Notes: generated by a model not told the origin, from the sequence alone. 6,316 nt of DNA from Spirochaetia bacterium (GCA_021736545.1 JAIPFS010000092.1:1-6316); one strand, 5' to 3'. Shown: positions 1 through 5,225, counted from the first letter of the stretch. A program made the numbers and translations.

Positions 1-542
1 GCCACCTGCCGCCCATTAATCGTCGCAAAGCCGGTGATAACTCCGTCATAGGGCAGCCGCTTCTCTGCCATGCCGAACTGGCTGCAGTGGTGCTCAATGC
101 TAGATCCTATTTCCAGAAACGACTCGGGGTCCACCAGCTCTTCAATGCGCTCAACGGCGTGAAGTTTGCCGTGCCGATGCTGTTTTTCGATCTGCTCTTG
201 GGTGGGGCTGGGCTTCTGGTCGTTAGATGTCTGGTCGCTGGGGTTCTGGTTGTTGGATGTCTTGTCGCTGAAGGTCTTGTCGTTAAAGTTGCTGCGGTTT
301 TGGTCGTTACCGGGGCTTTGGTCGCTAGTGTTACTGGCGTTGCTGGATTTGCTGCGGTTTTGGTCGTTAGGATTCTTTCCCTTAGAGGTGCTCCGGTTCT
401 GACCCTTAGTGGAGCTGACTTGCTGACCTTGAAGATTTTCATCGTTTGGTTCATTGGATTTTTCGAACCTTTCGGATTTCTGGGTTTTGTTGGATTTGTT
501 TTCTTTGTTGGATCTCGGATCGTGCGATTTTCTGGCTTTCAT
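1..542 (-). CDS. Acyl-CoA carboxylase carboxyltransferase subunit (PccB/MmdA family), 3' end outside window
   Basis: I read an open frame of 180 codons starting at an ATG at 542 and running off the left edge. Residues about 116-180 match the start of the biotin-dependent carboxyl transferase domain: IEKQHRHGKLHAVERIEELV, then DPESF, then a segment containing HHCSQFGMAEKRLPYDGV, then ITGFATINGRQV. Family members move a carboxyl group between biotin and an acyl-CoA such as propionyl-CoA or methylmalonyl-CoA, working with biotin-carrier and biotin carboxylase or membrane decarboxylase subunits. This fragment cannot say which substrate is used. Residues 1-115 are odd: they are low-complexity and rich in N, S, K, Q and D, with recurring NDQNRS and SDQTS/SDKTS blocks, where relatives have only a short helical lead-in. 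An upstream AAGGG (552-556, minus) sits 9 nt before the ATG. In-frame continuity from the tail into the domain argues for one protein. Family assignment is confident; the start is fairly confident. Confidence 0.88.
   Translation of the reverse strand, partial: MKARKSHDPRSNKENKSNKTQKSERFEKSNEPNDENLQGQQVSSTKGQNRSTSKGKNPNDQNRSKSSNASNTSDQSPGNDQNRSNFNDKTFSDKTSNNQNPSDQTSNDQKPSPTQEQIEKQHRHGKLHAVERIEELVDPESFLEIGSSIEHHCSQFGMAEKRLPYDGVITGFATINGRQV
201..400 (-). repeat. Degenerate in-frame repeats coding the Asn/Ser-rich tail
   Basis: Short units of the type GTCGTTAGATGTCTG, GTCGCTGGGGTTCTG and GTTGCTGCGGTTTTGGTCGTT (plus strand) recur imperfectly. GCTGCGGTTTTGGTCGTTA occurs twice, around 291-309 and 351-369. 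All lie in the reading frame of the carboxyltransferase subunit and code for N/S/D/Q/K/T residues. This suggests the tail grew by duplication of short in-frame segments. Confidence 0.7.
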
Positions 543-556
543 TTGTGTGCACCCTT

Positions 557-650
557 AAATTTTTCTACCTTTTGCTTAATTTGCTTAATTTTTCTAACTT
601 TTTGCTAAATCTTTCTACCTTTTTGCTTATTTTTTCTAACTTTTTGCTTT
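557..650 (-). repeat. A-rich ~21-bp tandem repeat in the leader of the carboxyltransferase gene
   Basis: Read on the minus strand, this stretch consists of about four imperfect units of AGCAAAAAGKTAGAAAAATT plus one shortened unit (578-586). The array ends directly at the Shine-Dalgarno sequence of the carboxyltransferase gene. If transcribed with it, the array gives an almost unstructured purine-rich leader whose length could vary by slippage. A related T-rich, GCTT-containing stretch continues to about 700 with less regularity. Confidence 0.75.
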
Positions 651-809
651 TTTTGCTTGTTATTTTGTTTGTTATCTTGATGGTTATCTTGCCAGTTAGC
701 TGGATCTACTGCTTAGCTGAGCCTTCTGTGCCGACAGAACTTCTGCTTAGCAGTATTTTGTGCCGCTGGACTTTCTGCTCATGCTGCTCTTATAACGGCA
801 CATCATTAG

Positions 810-881
810 GCGCAGAGCCATCATCCAGCACGGAGCCATCATCTAGCACGGAGTCATCATCTAGCGCTAATCCATCATTTT
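810..881. repeat. 18-bp tandem repeat, four units
   Basis: Four consecutive 18-bp units follow GCACGGAGCCATCATCTA with a few changes each: 810-827, 828-845, 846-863 and 864-881. The core GCGGAGCCATCA appears again at about 908-919. The period is a multiple of three, yet I find no supported gene in any frame, so this may be a decayed coding repeat or a purely non-coding array. Confidence 0.8.
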
Positions 882-936
882 TTGGCCCGGCTTATTTATC
901 GTTCAACGCGGAGCCATCAACAAAATACCCTATTAG

Positions 937-965
937 CTTATAGTGTATCATAAAATGAATTACAA
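937..965 (-). promoter_or_regulatory. Possible sigma70-type promoter on minus strand
   Basis: Minus-strand TTGTAA (965-960) is separated by exactly 17 nt from TATAAG (942-937). It points toward the carboxyltransferase gene but lies about 400 nt upstream of its start, which would give a long repeat-filled leader. This is a pattern match only; AT-rich sequence produces such matches by chance. Confidence 0.25.
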
Positions 966-998
966 AGTGATAACATTTTGTTCATCAGAGCGAGTTTT

Positions 999-1099
999 TT
1001 GGAGGCGTTTTGCAGGTGTGGTTTTTTTCTCCGAGACCAAATGCAAACCGTGTGGATTTTTTCTCCGAGACGATTTGCACATTATTGGAGGCGCTTTGC
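999..1099. repeat. 15-bp direct repeats flanking a dispersed-repeat pair
   Basis: TTGGAGGCGTTTTGC (999-1013) and TTGGAGGCGCTTTGC (1085-1099) match at 14 of 15 positions and bracket the repeat pair at 1017-1080. The right copy is part of the last codons of the acetyltransferase gene. The left copy lies beyond the pair in non-coding DNA. The layout resembles a target duplication made when the pair was inserted, or a tandem duplication of the gene's 3' end. Confidence 0.65.
1017..1080 (+). repeat. Dispersed 33-bp repeat, copies 1 (type A) and 2 (type B)
   Basis: Copy 1 (1017-1049) has the core TGTGGTTTTTTTCTCCGAGA followed by the type A tail CCAAATGCAAACC. Copy 2 (1051-1080) has the same core, with GGATTTTTT, followed by the type B tail CGATTTGCAC. 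The two are separated by one base. They lie immediately downstream of the stop codon of the acetyltransferase gene, which reads leftward, so they would be in its 3' untranslated region. Confidence 0.9.
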
Positions 1100-1759
1100 C
1101 ATCAGGATATCCGGCTGATTCCTGCCGCCGGCGTCTGGGACCACGCCAATGATTTTGTACCCATTCTTCTGATAAAATTCGTAGGGATGCCGGTCAAGAT
1201 TCCGTATCCTCTTGATCTCGTCGCACAGGTCCGCCTGAAAAAGATCCAACTTCGATAAGCTTGTTTTGCCCAGCTCATCATCGGTCCCCAGCACGATATT
1301 CTGAATGTGCCGATCAGCCGCAATTCGCTCAATTTCCGTCAACAGCCTCGTGCCGATACCTTGGCCCTGCAGTGCCGGTTTAACCATAAGAGGGTGAAGC
1401 TCCCACGTAACCCCATCGTACATCGGCCTCAAGCCGACCCAGCCAGCTAAAATTTCTGACTGCAGCAGGCCATTCGGTTCTGGCGGAAACGCTACTCGAA
1501 CCAACCCGATCGCGATGTAATCCTTCTGACAGCAGTCTGCTACTTCTTTTTCAGCCGATTCTATGGTGCTCCACGTCGTCGGAGAGATCGATTTGGATGC
1601 TTCAAACAAAATTTCAGCCGCTTCCCTTTTCCGTGATTCTGATGATTTTGATGATTCTGATGATTCTGATGATTCAGCTAAATTGATAACTGAAAAATTA
1701 ATTCTCGTATTGATAGATGTGGATTTTTTCTCCGATGTGGATTTGTTCTCCGAGACCAT
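1082..1759 (-). CDS. GNAT-family N-acetyltransferase, aminoglycoside 6'-acetyltransferase-like
   Basis: This 225-residue protein is predicted to transfer acetyl from acetyl-CoA to an amine. The body matches AAC(6')-like GNAT proteins: AGWVGLRPMYDG (105-116), WELHPLMVKP (119-128), the acetyl-CoA pyrophosphate loop QGQGIG (131-136), LGTDDE (157-162) and the C-terminal HPYEFYQKNGY (191-201), followed by PDILMAKRL. The substrate is unproven; many such proteins are not resistance enzymes. The first ~15 residues (VSENKSTSEKKSTSI) are translated from a dispersed repeat, and residues 29-42 are a Ser/Glu run from a 9-bp repeat. The expected GNAT first strand may be NTRINFSVINLAE (17-29). I chose the ATG at 1759 because GGAGG lies 7 nt upstream; a longer in-frame start at 1828 lacks a ribosome binding site. 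The gene stands alone on the minus strand, with repeats on both sides. Confidence 0.87.
   Translation of the reverse strand: MVSENKSTSEKKSTSINTRINFSVINLAESSESSESSKSSESRKREAAEILFEASKSISPTTWSTIESAEKEVADCCQKDYIAIGLVRVAFPPEPNGLLQSEILAGWVGLRPMYDGVTWELHPLMVKPALQGQGIGTRLLTEIERIAADRHIQNIVLGTDDELGKTSLSKLDLFQADLCDEIKRIRNLDRHPYEFYQKNGYKIIGVVPDAGGRNQPDILMAKRLQ
1634..1677 (-). repeat. 9-bp in-frame tandem repeat in the acetyltransferase gene
   Basis: Plus-strand units of GATTCTGAT, one with GATTTTGAT, repeat about five times. In the acetyltransferase frame they encode the ESSESSESSKSSES run at residues 29-42. Because the unit is a multiple of three, gain or loss of a unit changes the loop length but keeps the frame. 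The run falls between the presumed first strand and the helix starting near REAAEILFEA (46-55). Confidence 0.85.
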
Positions 1760-1768
1760 TTCCAAACC
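1718..1768 (+). repeat. Dispersed repeat, copies 3 (truncated) and 4 (variant), inside the acetyltransferase 5' end
   Basis: Copy 3 (1718-1735) has only the core TGTGGATTTTTTCTCCGA. Copy 4 (1736-1768) follows directly, with a T-to-G change in the T-run and the tail CCATTTCCAAACC instead of CCAAATGCAAACC. On the minus strand the changed tail supplies the ATG start codon of the acetyltransferase, and the cores encode its first residues. Confidence 0.85.
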
Positions 1769-1771
1769 TCC
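1767..1771 (-). promoter_or_regulatory. Ribosome binding site of the acetyltransferase gene
   Basis: GGAGG on the minus strand lies 7 nt before the ATG at 1759 and decides the start. It sits at the edge of a 19-base segment (minus strand TTTAGAAATCTTTTTGGAG) that is absent from the otherwise matching repeat block at 1946-1968. Confidence 0.8.
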
Positions 1772-1783
1772 AAAAAGATTTCT

Positions 1784-1968
1784 AAACCATTTTGCTGATG
1801 CTTGACGTTGATGCTTGATGCTTGACATTGACGATTAATGCTTGAAGCTTGATGTTGATGTTGATGTTGATGCTTGATGTTGATGCATGCGTTCCGCCGA
1901 CTGGCTTGAAGATAGATGTGGATTTTTTCTCCGAGACCAAATGCAAACCCATTTTGCTGATGCCTGAC
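1784..1968. repeat. Duplicated block next to the dispersed repeat
   Basis: AAACCATTTTGCTGATGCTT (1784-1803) and AAACCCATTTTGCTGATGCC (1946-1965) are near-identical, and both are followed by GAC. In the second case the block follows the type A tail directly. In the first it is separated from the tail of copy 4 by the segment carrying the ribosome binding site. The duplicated unit is therefore longer than the 33-bp repeat alone. Confidence 0.7.
1794..1890. repeat. TTGATG-type hexanucleotide array
   Basis: The stretch is made of TTGATG, GCTTGATG and TTGACG variants. The cleanest part is TTGATG repeated without interruption around 1849-1872. It lies in non-coding DNA upstream of the acetyltransferase gene. 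Open frames crossing it give only His/Gln or Leu/Met runs, so I do not call a gene. Confidence 0.8.
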
Positions 1969-2029
1969 GCCTTCGAACCGCATACTGACCTGAAAATGTG
2001 GATTTTTTCTCCGAGACGTTTTGCAAATC
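1917..2029 (+). repeat. Dispersed repeat, copies 5 (type A) and 6 (type B)
   Basis: Copy 5 (1917-1949) matches the A consensus exactly: core TGTGGATTTTTTCTCCGAGA, tail CCAAATGCAAACC. Copy 6 (1997-2029) has the same core and the B-like tail CGTTTTGCAAATC. The two are spaced by 47 nt of unrelated sequence, including the duplicated ATTTTGCTGATGC block. The order A then B on the plus strand is the same as in the other pairs. Confidence 0.9.
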
Positions 2030-2050
2030 CAAATCCATATAAGAGGCGAT

Positions 2051-2095
2051 TTAAAAAAAGAAGAACTAGAAACTGCAAAAAGCAATTCCTAGTTC
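2051..2095 (-). terminator. Rho-independent terminator of the barrel/lipoprotein operon
   Basis: On the minus strand, GAACTAGGAATTGC and GCAGTTTCTAGTTC form a 14-bp stem with two G-T wobbles and a TTTTT loop (2095-2063). It is followed at once by TTCTTTTTTT (2062-2053). It lies about 120 nt after the lipoprotein stop codon and points the right way. On the plus strand there is no T-run after the stem, so it is not bidirectional. Confidence 0.85.
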
Positions 2096-2146
2096 CCGCT
2101 CTAACTCCCAGTCCCGGTTTCCAAGTTCATTCCTAGCATCAGTCTC

Positions 2147-2205
2147 AGTTCTAGTTCTAGTTCTAGTTCTAGTTCTAGTTCTAGTTCTAGTTCTTGTTCT
2201 AGTTC
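2147..2205. repeat. AGTTCT hexanucleotide microsatellite
   Basis: Eight perfect AGTTCT units (2147-2194) are followed by one TGTTCT variant and a partial AGTTC. The array sits 8 nt beyond the stop codon of the lipoprotein gene and before the terminator, so it should be transcribed as AGAACT repeats in the operon's 3' untranslated RNA. The transcribed unit contains GAACTAG, the same heptamer that opens the terminator stem. Confidence 0.95.
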
Positions 2206-2213
2206 AGAACATA

Positions 2214-3842
2214 TTACGGTACTACCTTGAAACCTAGATCATTTCCGCCAATTTGCCATTCGTCTTCATTTTTTCGTAAATTATCAACAAGATCTCCGTC
2301 GCTTAGCTTTCCGTTCAGATCCATGTCAACAACTACAATATAATCACCAGTAATCATTGGGGCCGGCCAGATAGTCTGCTGACTTAAGCCGTTACCACAA
2401 CTGTATTGTACAGGCACACGGCGCTTTGTGGTGCCATCTGCAGGGGTGAGCTCGAATTCTGTACCAGCACTATCTAAATCAAAACTATCTAGGATATAAA
2501 CATCTACATTTTGTCCCCAATATACGCTTTCCTCACTAGCACTAGGACCCCACCAAGGATAAACGATATAGGGATTCCATATGACTTTTACTCCTTTAGG
2601 AACACTGTATCTCCAACTTTCTAAAGTATCTCCTCCGTCAGCTCGAACTGTATCATTATAGCCGTAGTCATATGTCCAAGTAGAATAATCGTATGAAAAA
2701 ATACCATTTGAAGCAAGGTTCATATGAACAAGTTCAGGAGATTCCTGTTCAACTTTTTCTCCTACGATGAATGCAGGCGAACCATTACCATCGATAGCAT
2801 CCAGGTATGTTGAAGTGTTAAGTTCAATGTGATAGATACCTGATTCGTCTTCTCCATATGCCCGCATATCAAGGAAAAGGCTAAAAGCTTTCCCTTCTGC
2901 CCACTCAGGAATTTTTTCTTGAGGATTCAAAACAGCTGCGTTTCGATCTTCAGGTAAACTCTCGCTGTCAATACTTTCAGGCCACTGCAAGCTTACAGCT
3001 TCTCCAGTAAAAAGGGCATCGTAGTCAAAAAGGGCTAGATAGTCGGTATCGTCTGTATCGATAAAATCATTATAAAAGTACGCGTTTTCAACAATATATT
3101 CACCATCGGTGTAATTTGTTCCTCGGAAAGGCAGAACCCAGATTCTTGCGCCTAGACTGCTATCTACCAATTCTTCCAGTCTATCAATTTTTATAAATAC
3201 TTGATCAGTTAAGGGGTCATCTTCATCATCAGCATAATATGTTTTGATATATTCATAGTCAGTACCGAAGGTATCAAAATCTGCATAAAAAGCATTAGAT
3301 AGATAAAATGTTTCCTCGTCTTCACTATTTAAAAGTTGTTTACCAGACATGAAAATTGGTTTCGGCCGTTCGGCTACTTCATCATCGCTTACAAAAAAGA
3401 AGGGAATTTTAAAATCGGTGTGGTCATAATCATTGCTTTTTACCCGCACATTAAAAGCGCGAAGGAATAGCTCATGTTCACTGTCAGGTAATTGCAATCT
3501 TCCCGTTTCTGTATCTCGTATAAATCCAATGTTATACCAGAGAGGGCTGGTTCCAATAATACCTTCTTCGTCTGCGATGCTAATAATTTCAGTGATTACA
3601 TTACCTTGGGGGTCTACACACTGGACAGTATATTCTGCCCCCGGTTCGAGCCCCTGTACTTCTACATAAAGATTATCATTGGGAACAAGCCTACGTGTCT
3701 GTAGAAGATTAGAGTTGTAGGTCTGTACAAGAGTCAATGGCCGTGTCCTGGAAATTATGAATTCATTTATCATATCACAGGAAACTAGGAAACCACTGAC
3801 GACTATTATTACGATTAAAAATACCAATCGTTTTGTTTTCAT
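2214..3842 (-). CDS. Large surface lipoprotein with C-terminal EF-hand-like motif
   Basis: The 542-residue product begins with a lipoprotein signal peptide: basic MKTKR, a hydrophobic stretch to about residue 19, and the lipobox LVSC with the lipidated Cys at 22. It should be membrane-anchored at the envelope; which membrane cannot be told. Residues about 58-110 (NLYVEVQGLEPGAEYTVQ, later VDPQGN) resemble an Ig/fibronectin-like beta sandwich. The middle is acidic and rich in Tyr, Asp and Trp. Near the end, residues 506-517 read DMDLNGKLSDGD, a D-x-D-x-N-G...D loop as in EF-hand or dockerin calcium sites. I do not recognise a specific family. The gene follows the barrel gene by 12 nt. GGAGG (3848-3852) lies 5 nt before the ATG and almost touches the upstream stop, consistent with translational coupling. 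The product may be secreted or displayed together with the barrel protein. Confidence 0.85.
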   Translation of the reverse strand: MKTKRLVFLIVIIVVSGFLVSCDMINEFIISRTRPLTLVQTYNSNLLQTRRLVPNDNLYVEVQGLEPGAEYTVQCVDPQGNVITEIISIADEEGIIGTSPLWYNIGFIRDTETGRLQLPDSEHELFLRAFNVRVKSNDYDHTDFKIPFFFVSDDEVAERPKPIFMSGKQLLNSEDEETFYLSNAFYADFDTFGTDYEYIKTYYADDEDDPLTDQVFIKIDRLEELVDSSLGARIWVLPFRGTNYTDGEYIVENAYFYNDFIDTDDTDYLALFDYDALFTGEAVSLQWPESIDSESLPEDRNAAVLNPQEKIPEWAEGKAFSLFLDMRAYGEDESGIYHIELNTSTYLDAIDGNGSPAFIVGEKVEQESPELVHMNLASNGIFSYDYSTWTYDYGYNDTVRADGGDTLESWRYSVPKGVKVIWNPYIVYPWWGPSASEESVYWGQNVDVYILDSFDLDSAGTEFELTPADGTTKRRVPVQYSCGNGLSQQTIWPAPMITGDYIVVVDMDLNGKLSDGDLVDNLRKNEDEWQIGGNDLGFKVVP

Positions 3843-3854
3843 GATTTCCTCCTT

Positions 3855-4715
3855 TTACCTTGACTCTGCAAATAATTTGCTTAGAGGGATATCAAGGGCG
3901 ACTGTAGCCATGTAGTTTGCATTTTCAAAGTCAAGTTCATTAAAGTCCACATTGGTGTACACCTCATCAACTTCACGTATTATGTTGAAGATACCAACTC
4001 CAGCACTCAACCATCCAAGTTTGATTTTTGCGCCTACGTTTATAACTTCTTGTTCCGGTTCCTCATAATTGAATCCCTGGATTTCACCGAAGCCATACAA
4101 TACGTTAAACAGGTTTACATCAGCCCCAATATTTAACAGGATTGCTCCAAGCTTTTCTTCATTCATTATGGTTTCCGCAACACCTGTAGCTGAAATGGTG
4201 AGAAAATTTGGAATAAGTTCAATAGTAGAAGTAGCTGCAATATAAGGATTAAATAAAATATTACGCTTATCTTTAAAGGTATTTTCTACCAAAGATACAC
4301 CATTGAGACCAATTGAAACCTCGGGGAGGAGGTTTGCGCCAAAATCCAAGACGCGGGTTTTCAAATGAAAAGTATCCATTGCCAGATCGGAAAAATACAA
4401 ATCTTCCCAAATGATCTGTCGTCTTGTATAACCAATTTCAACATCTTCAGATGTCCCCACCATCACCGTTGCGGAAGTCATGTATAAATCCATATCATTT
4501 AATACACCAGCTTCCTGCCCTAAAACTCCTGAGTAGACATTAGTTCTGCCAATTGTGGTTGCTTTTGGAATGGTCAGAATTCCATTTTCCCCCCATTTCA
4601 TCACCGGTGAAACCGTGCGTGTAAAGAGGGAAAACTCCAAGTCGTTGGTTCCTGTTACTACCCCACCTAAGAATAGCAGGAACACCATAAAGAAGAACAG
4701 TAGCTTCTTTATCAT
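3855..4715 (-). CDS. Predicted outer-membrane beta-barrel protein
   Basis: The 286-residue product starts with a classical export signal: MIKK, then a long run of Leu, Phe and Val, and probable cleavage near residue 22 (GGVVTG before TND). The mature part has alternating polar and hydrophobic segments of strand length, such as VEIGYTRRQIIW, VSIGLNGVSLV, LTISATGVAETI, LGAILLNIGADVNLF and NVGAKIKLGWLSAGVGIF, as in small outer-membrane barrels. An early GILTIPKATTIGRTNVYSGV segment recalls barrel proteins that open with a T-I-P-x-A motif, but I cannot name the family. The ATG at 4715 is preceded by GGAGG (4723-4727) at 7 nt. It is the first gene of an operon with the lipoprotein 12 nt downstream, so the pair probably works together in the envelope. 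The last residues (KLFAESR) are not the usual aromatic-ended barrel signal, so outer-membrane placement is inferred. Confidence 0.78.
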   Translation of the reverse strand: MIKKLLFFFMVFLLFLGGVVTGTNDLEFSLFTRTVSPVMKWGENGILTIPKATTIGRTNVYSGVLGQEAGVLNDMDLYMTSATVMVGTSEDVEIGYTRRQIIWEDLYFSDLAMDTFHLKTRVLDFGANLLPEVSIGLNGVSLVENTFKDKRNILFNPYIAATSTIELIPNFLTISATGVAETIMNEEKLGAILLNIGADVNLFNVLYGFGEIQGFNYEEPEQEVINVGAKIKLGWLSAGVGIFNIIREVDEVYTNVDFNELDFENANYMATVALDIPLSKLFAESR

Positions 4716-4745
4716 GATTAATCCTCCATCAGAACATATTATTAG

Positions 4746-4765
4746 CGGATATTATCTATTATCCG
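4746..4765. promoter_or_regulatory. Inverted repeat upstream of the barrel/lipoprotein operon
   Basis: CGGATA and TATCCG form a 6-bp inverted repeat with an 8-nt AT-only spacer, 30 nt upstream of the barrel start codon. The position and symmetry suit a repressor or activator site overlapping the promoter. I could not settle on a good -35 element here, so the promoter itself is not called. Confidence 0.35.
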
Positions 4766-4878
4766 AACTAGCTGACAGAACATCCATGCGATCTTCCAGA
4801 TGAAATACAATGCTACTGCTACTTTTTGGAATATCTATACTTGATTATTACTCTAAAGTATTTAATTGTCAAGAAAAG

Positions 4879-4941
4879 TTCCTACATGACTCCTACAAGA
4901 GATTTACTATATTCCTACATGATACCTACTATATTCCTACA
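4879..4941. repeat. TTCCTACA direct repeats
   Basis: TTCCTACA occurs at 4879, 4912 and 4934. The longer block TACTATATTCCTACA is identical at 4905-4919 and 4927-4941, a 22-bp period. TTCCTACATGA is shared by the first two. The repeats are AT-rich, close to the operon side of the divergent interval, and precede the larger tandem array. Confidence 0.75.
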
Positions 4942-4952
4942 AAACACATACA

Positions 4953-5124
4953 GCACGCTTTTCCTGCACTTTAAGATGCTTTTCCTGCACTTAAAGATGC
5001 TTTTGCTGCACTTTAAGATGCTTTTCCTGCACGCACGCTTTTGCTGCATTTTAAGATGCTTTTGCTGCACGCCCGGCTTTGCTGCACGCTTTTATTGCAT
5101 TTTAAGATGCTTTTGCCCCTGCAG
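4953..5124. repeat. Two-unit tandem array, TTTAAGATGCTTTTSCTGCA and GCACGCTTTTGCTGCA
   Basis: The array alternates a 21-bp unit of the form CTTTAAGATGCTTTTSCTGCA (five copies, some starting TTTT or CTTA) with shorter units of the form CGC-CTTTTGCTGCA that lack the TTTAAGAT part. The approximate order is short, long, long, long, short, long, short, short, long. The shared 3' part CTTTTSCTGCA ties both unit types together. The last unit is extended by CCC before CTGCAG. Confidence 0.88.
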
Positions 5125-5140
5125 AAAAACAGACACGATC

Positions 5141-5225
5141 GTCATCGCATGCTCTATTGTTAAACAATTCTTCATTTGCAAGCGTTATGTTGTTTATGGT
5201 TGTCATCGCATGCTATATTGTAAAC
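5141..5225. repeat. 25-bp direct repeat upstream of the plus-strand gene
   Basis: GTCATCGCATGCT-C-TATTGT-T-AAAC (5141-5165) and GTCATCGCATGCT-A-TATTGT-AAAC (5202-5225) differ by one substitution and one base gap and are about 61 bp apart, close to six helical turns. The first copy overlaps the palindrome ATTGTTAAACAAT (5156-5168, six-base arms around a central A). The layout fits paired binding sites for a DNA-binding protein controlling the gene at 5378, but this is inference. Confidence 0.7.

Larger units (their letters stand above)
651..1016. other. Non-coding region with small hairpins and tandem repeats
   Basis: I see no convincing gene here. Plus-strand open frames in this stretch are T-rich translations of repeats without family features. 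The region holds a perfect 6-bp hairpin, TTCTGT-GCCG-ACAGAA (724-739), followed by CTGCTTAGCAG (743-753), a 5-bp-arm palindrome; neither is followed by a T-run on either strand. Further right are an 18-bp tandem repeat (810-881) and a promoter-like pair of hexamers on the minus strand. Confidence 0.6.
1760..2213. other. Non-coding interval between acetyltransferase gene and operon
   Basis: No supported gene lies here. From left to right the interval holds the acetyltransferase ribosome binding site, the TTGATG array, dispersed-repeat copies 5 and 6, a minus-strand terminator and the AGTTCT array. I found no clear promoter for the acetyltransferase gene between the terminator and its start. 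Confidence 0.7.

Noticed and set aside
87..608. Plus-strand Val/Leu-rich open frame that looks like a membrane protein
   Set aside because: It is the antisense of the Asn/Asp/Gln-coding tail of the carboxyltransferase; Val and Leu arise from complements of AAC, GAC and CAG codons.
724..753. Hairpins TTCTGT-GCCG-ACAGAA and CTGCTTAGCAG as a terminator or riboswitch
   Set aside because: The stems are short, there is no T-run, and the arrangement does not match a known riboswitch; noted only in the region description.
446..943. Plus-strand 165-codon open frame
   Set aside because: It is the T-rich complement of the A-rich leader repeats plus the 18-bp array, overlaps the clear carboxyltransferase start, and shows no family features.
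1760..1828. Longer acetyltransferase start at 1828
   Set aside because: There is no Shine-Dalgarno sequence before it. The added 23 residues are repeat-derived, while the ATG at 1759 has GGAGG at 7 nt.
1678..2085. Minus-strand His/Gln-rich open frames over the TTGATG array
   Set aside because: They are translations of the array and the dispersed repeats, without a ribosome binding site or conserved features. One crosses the terminator.
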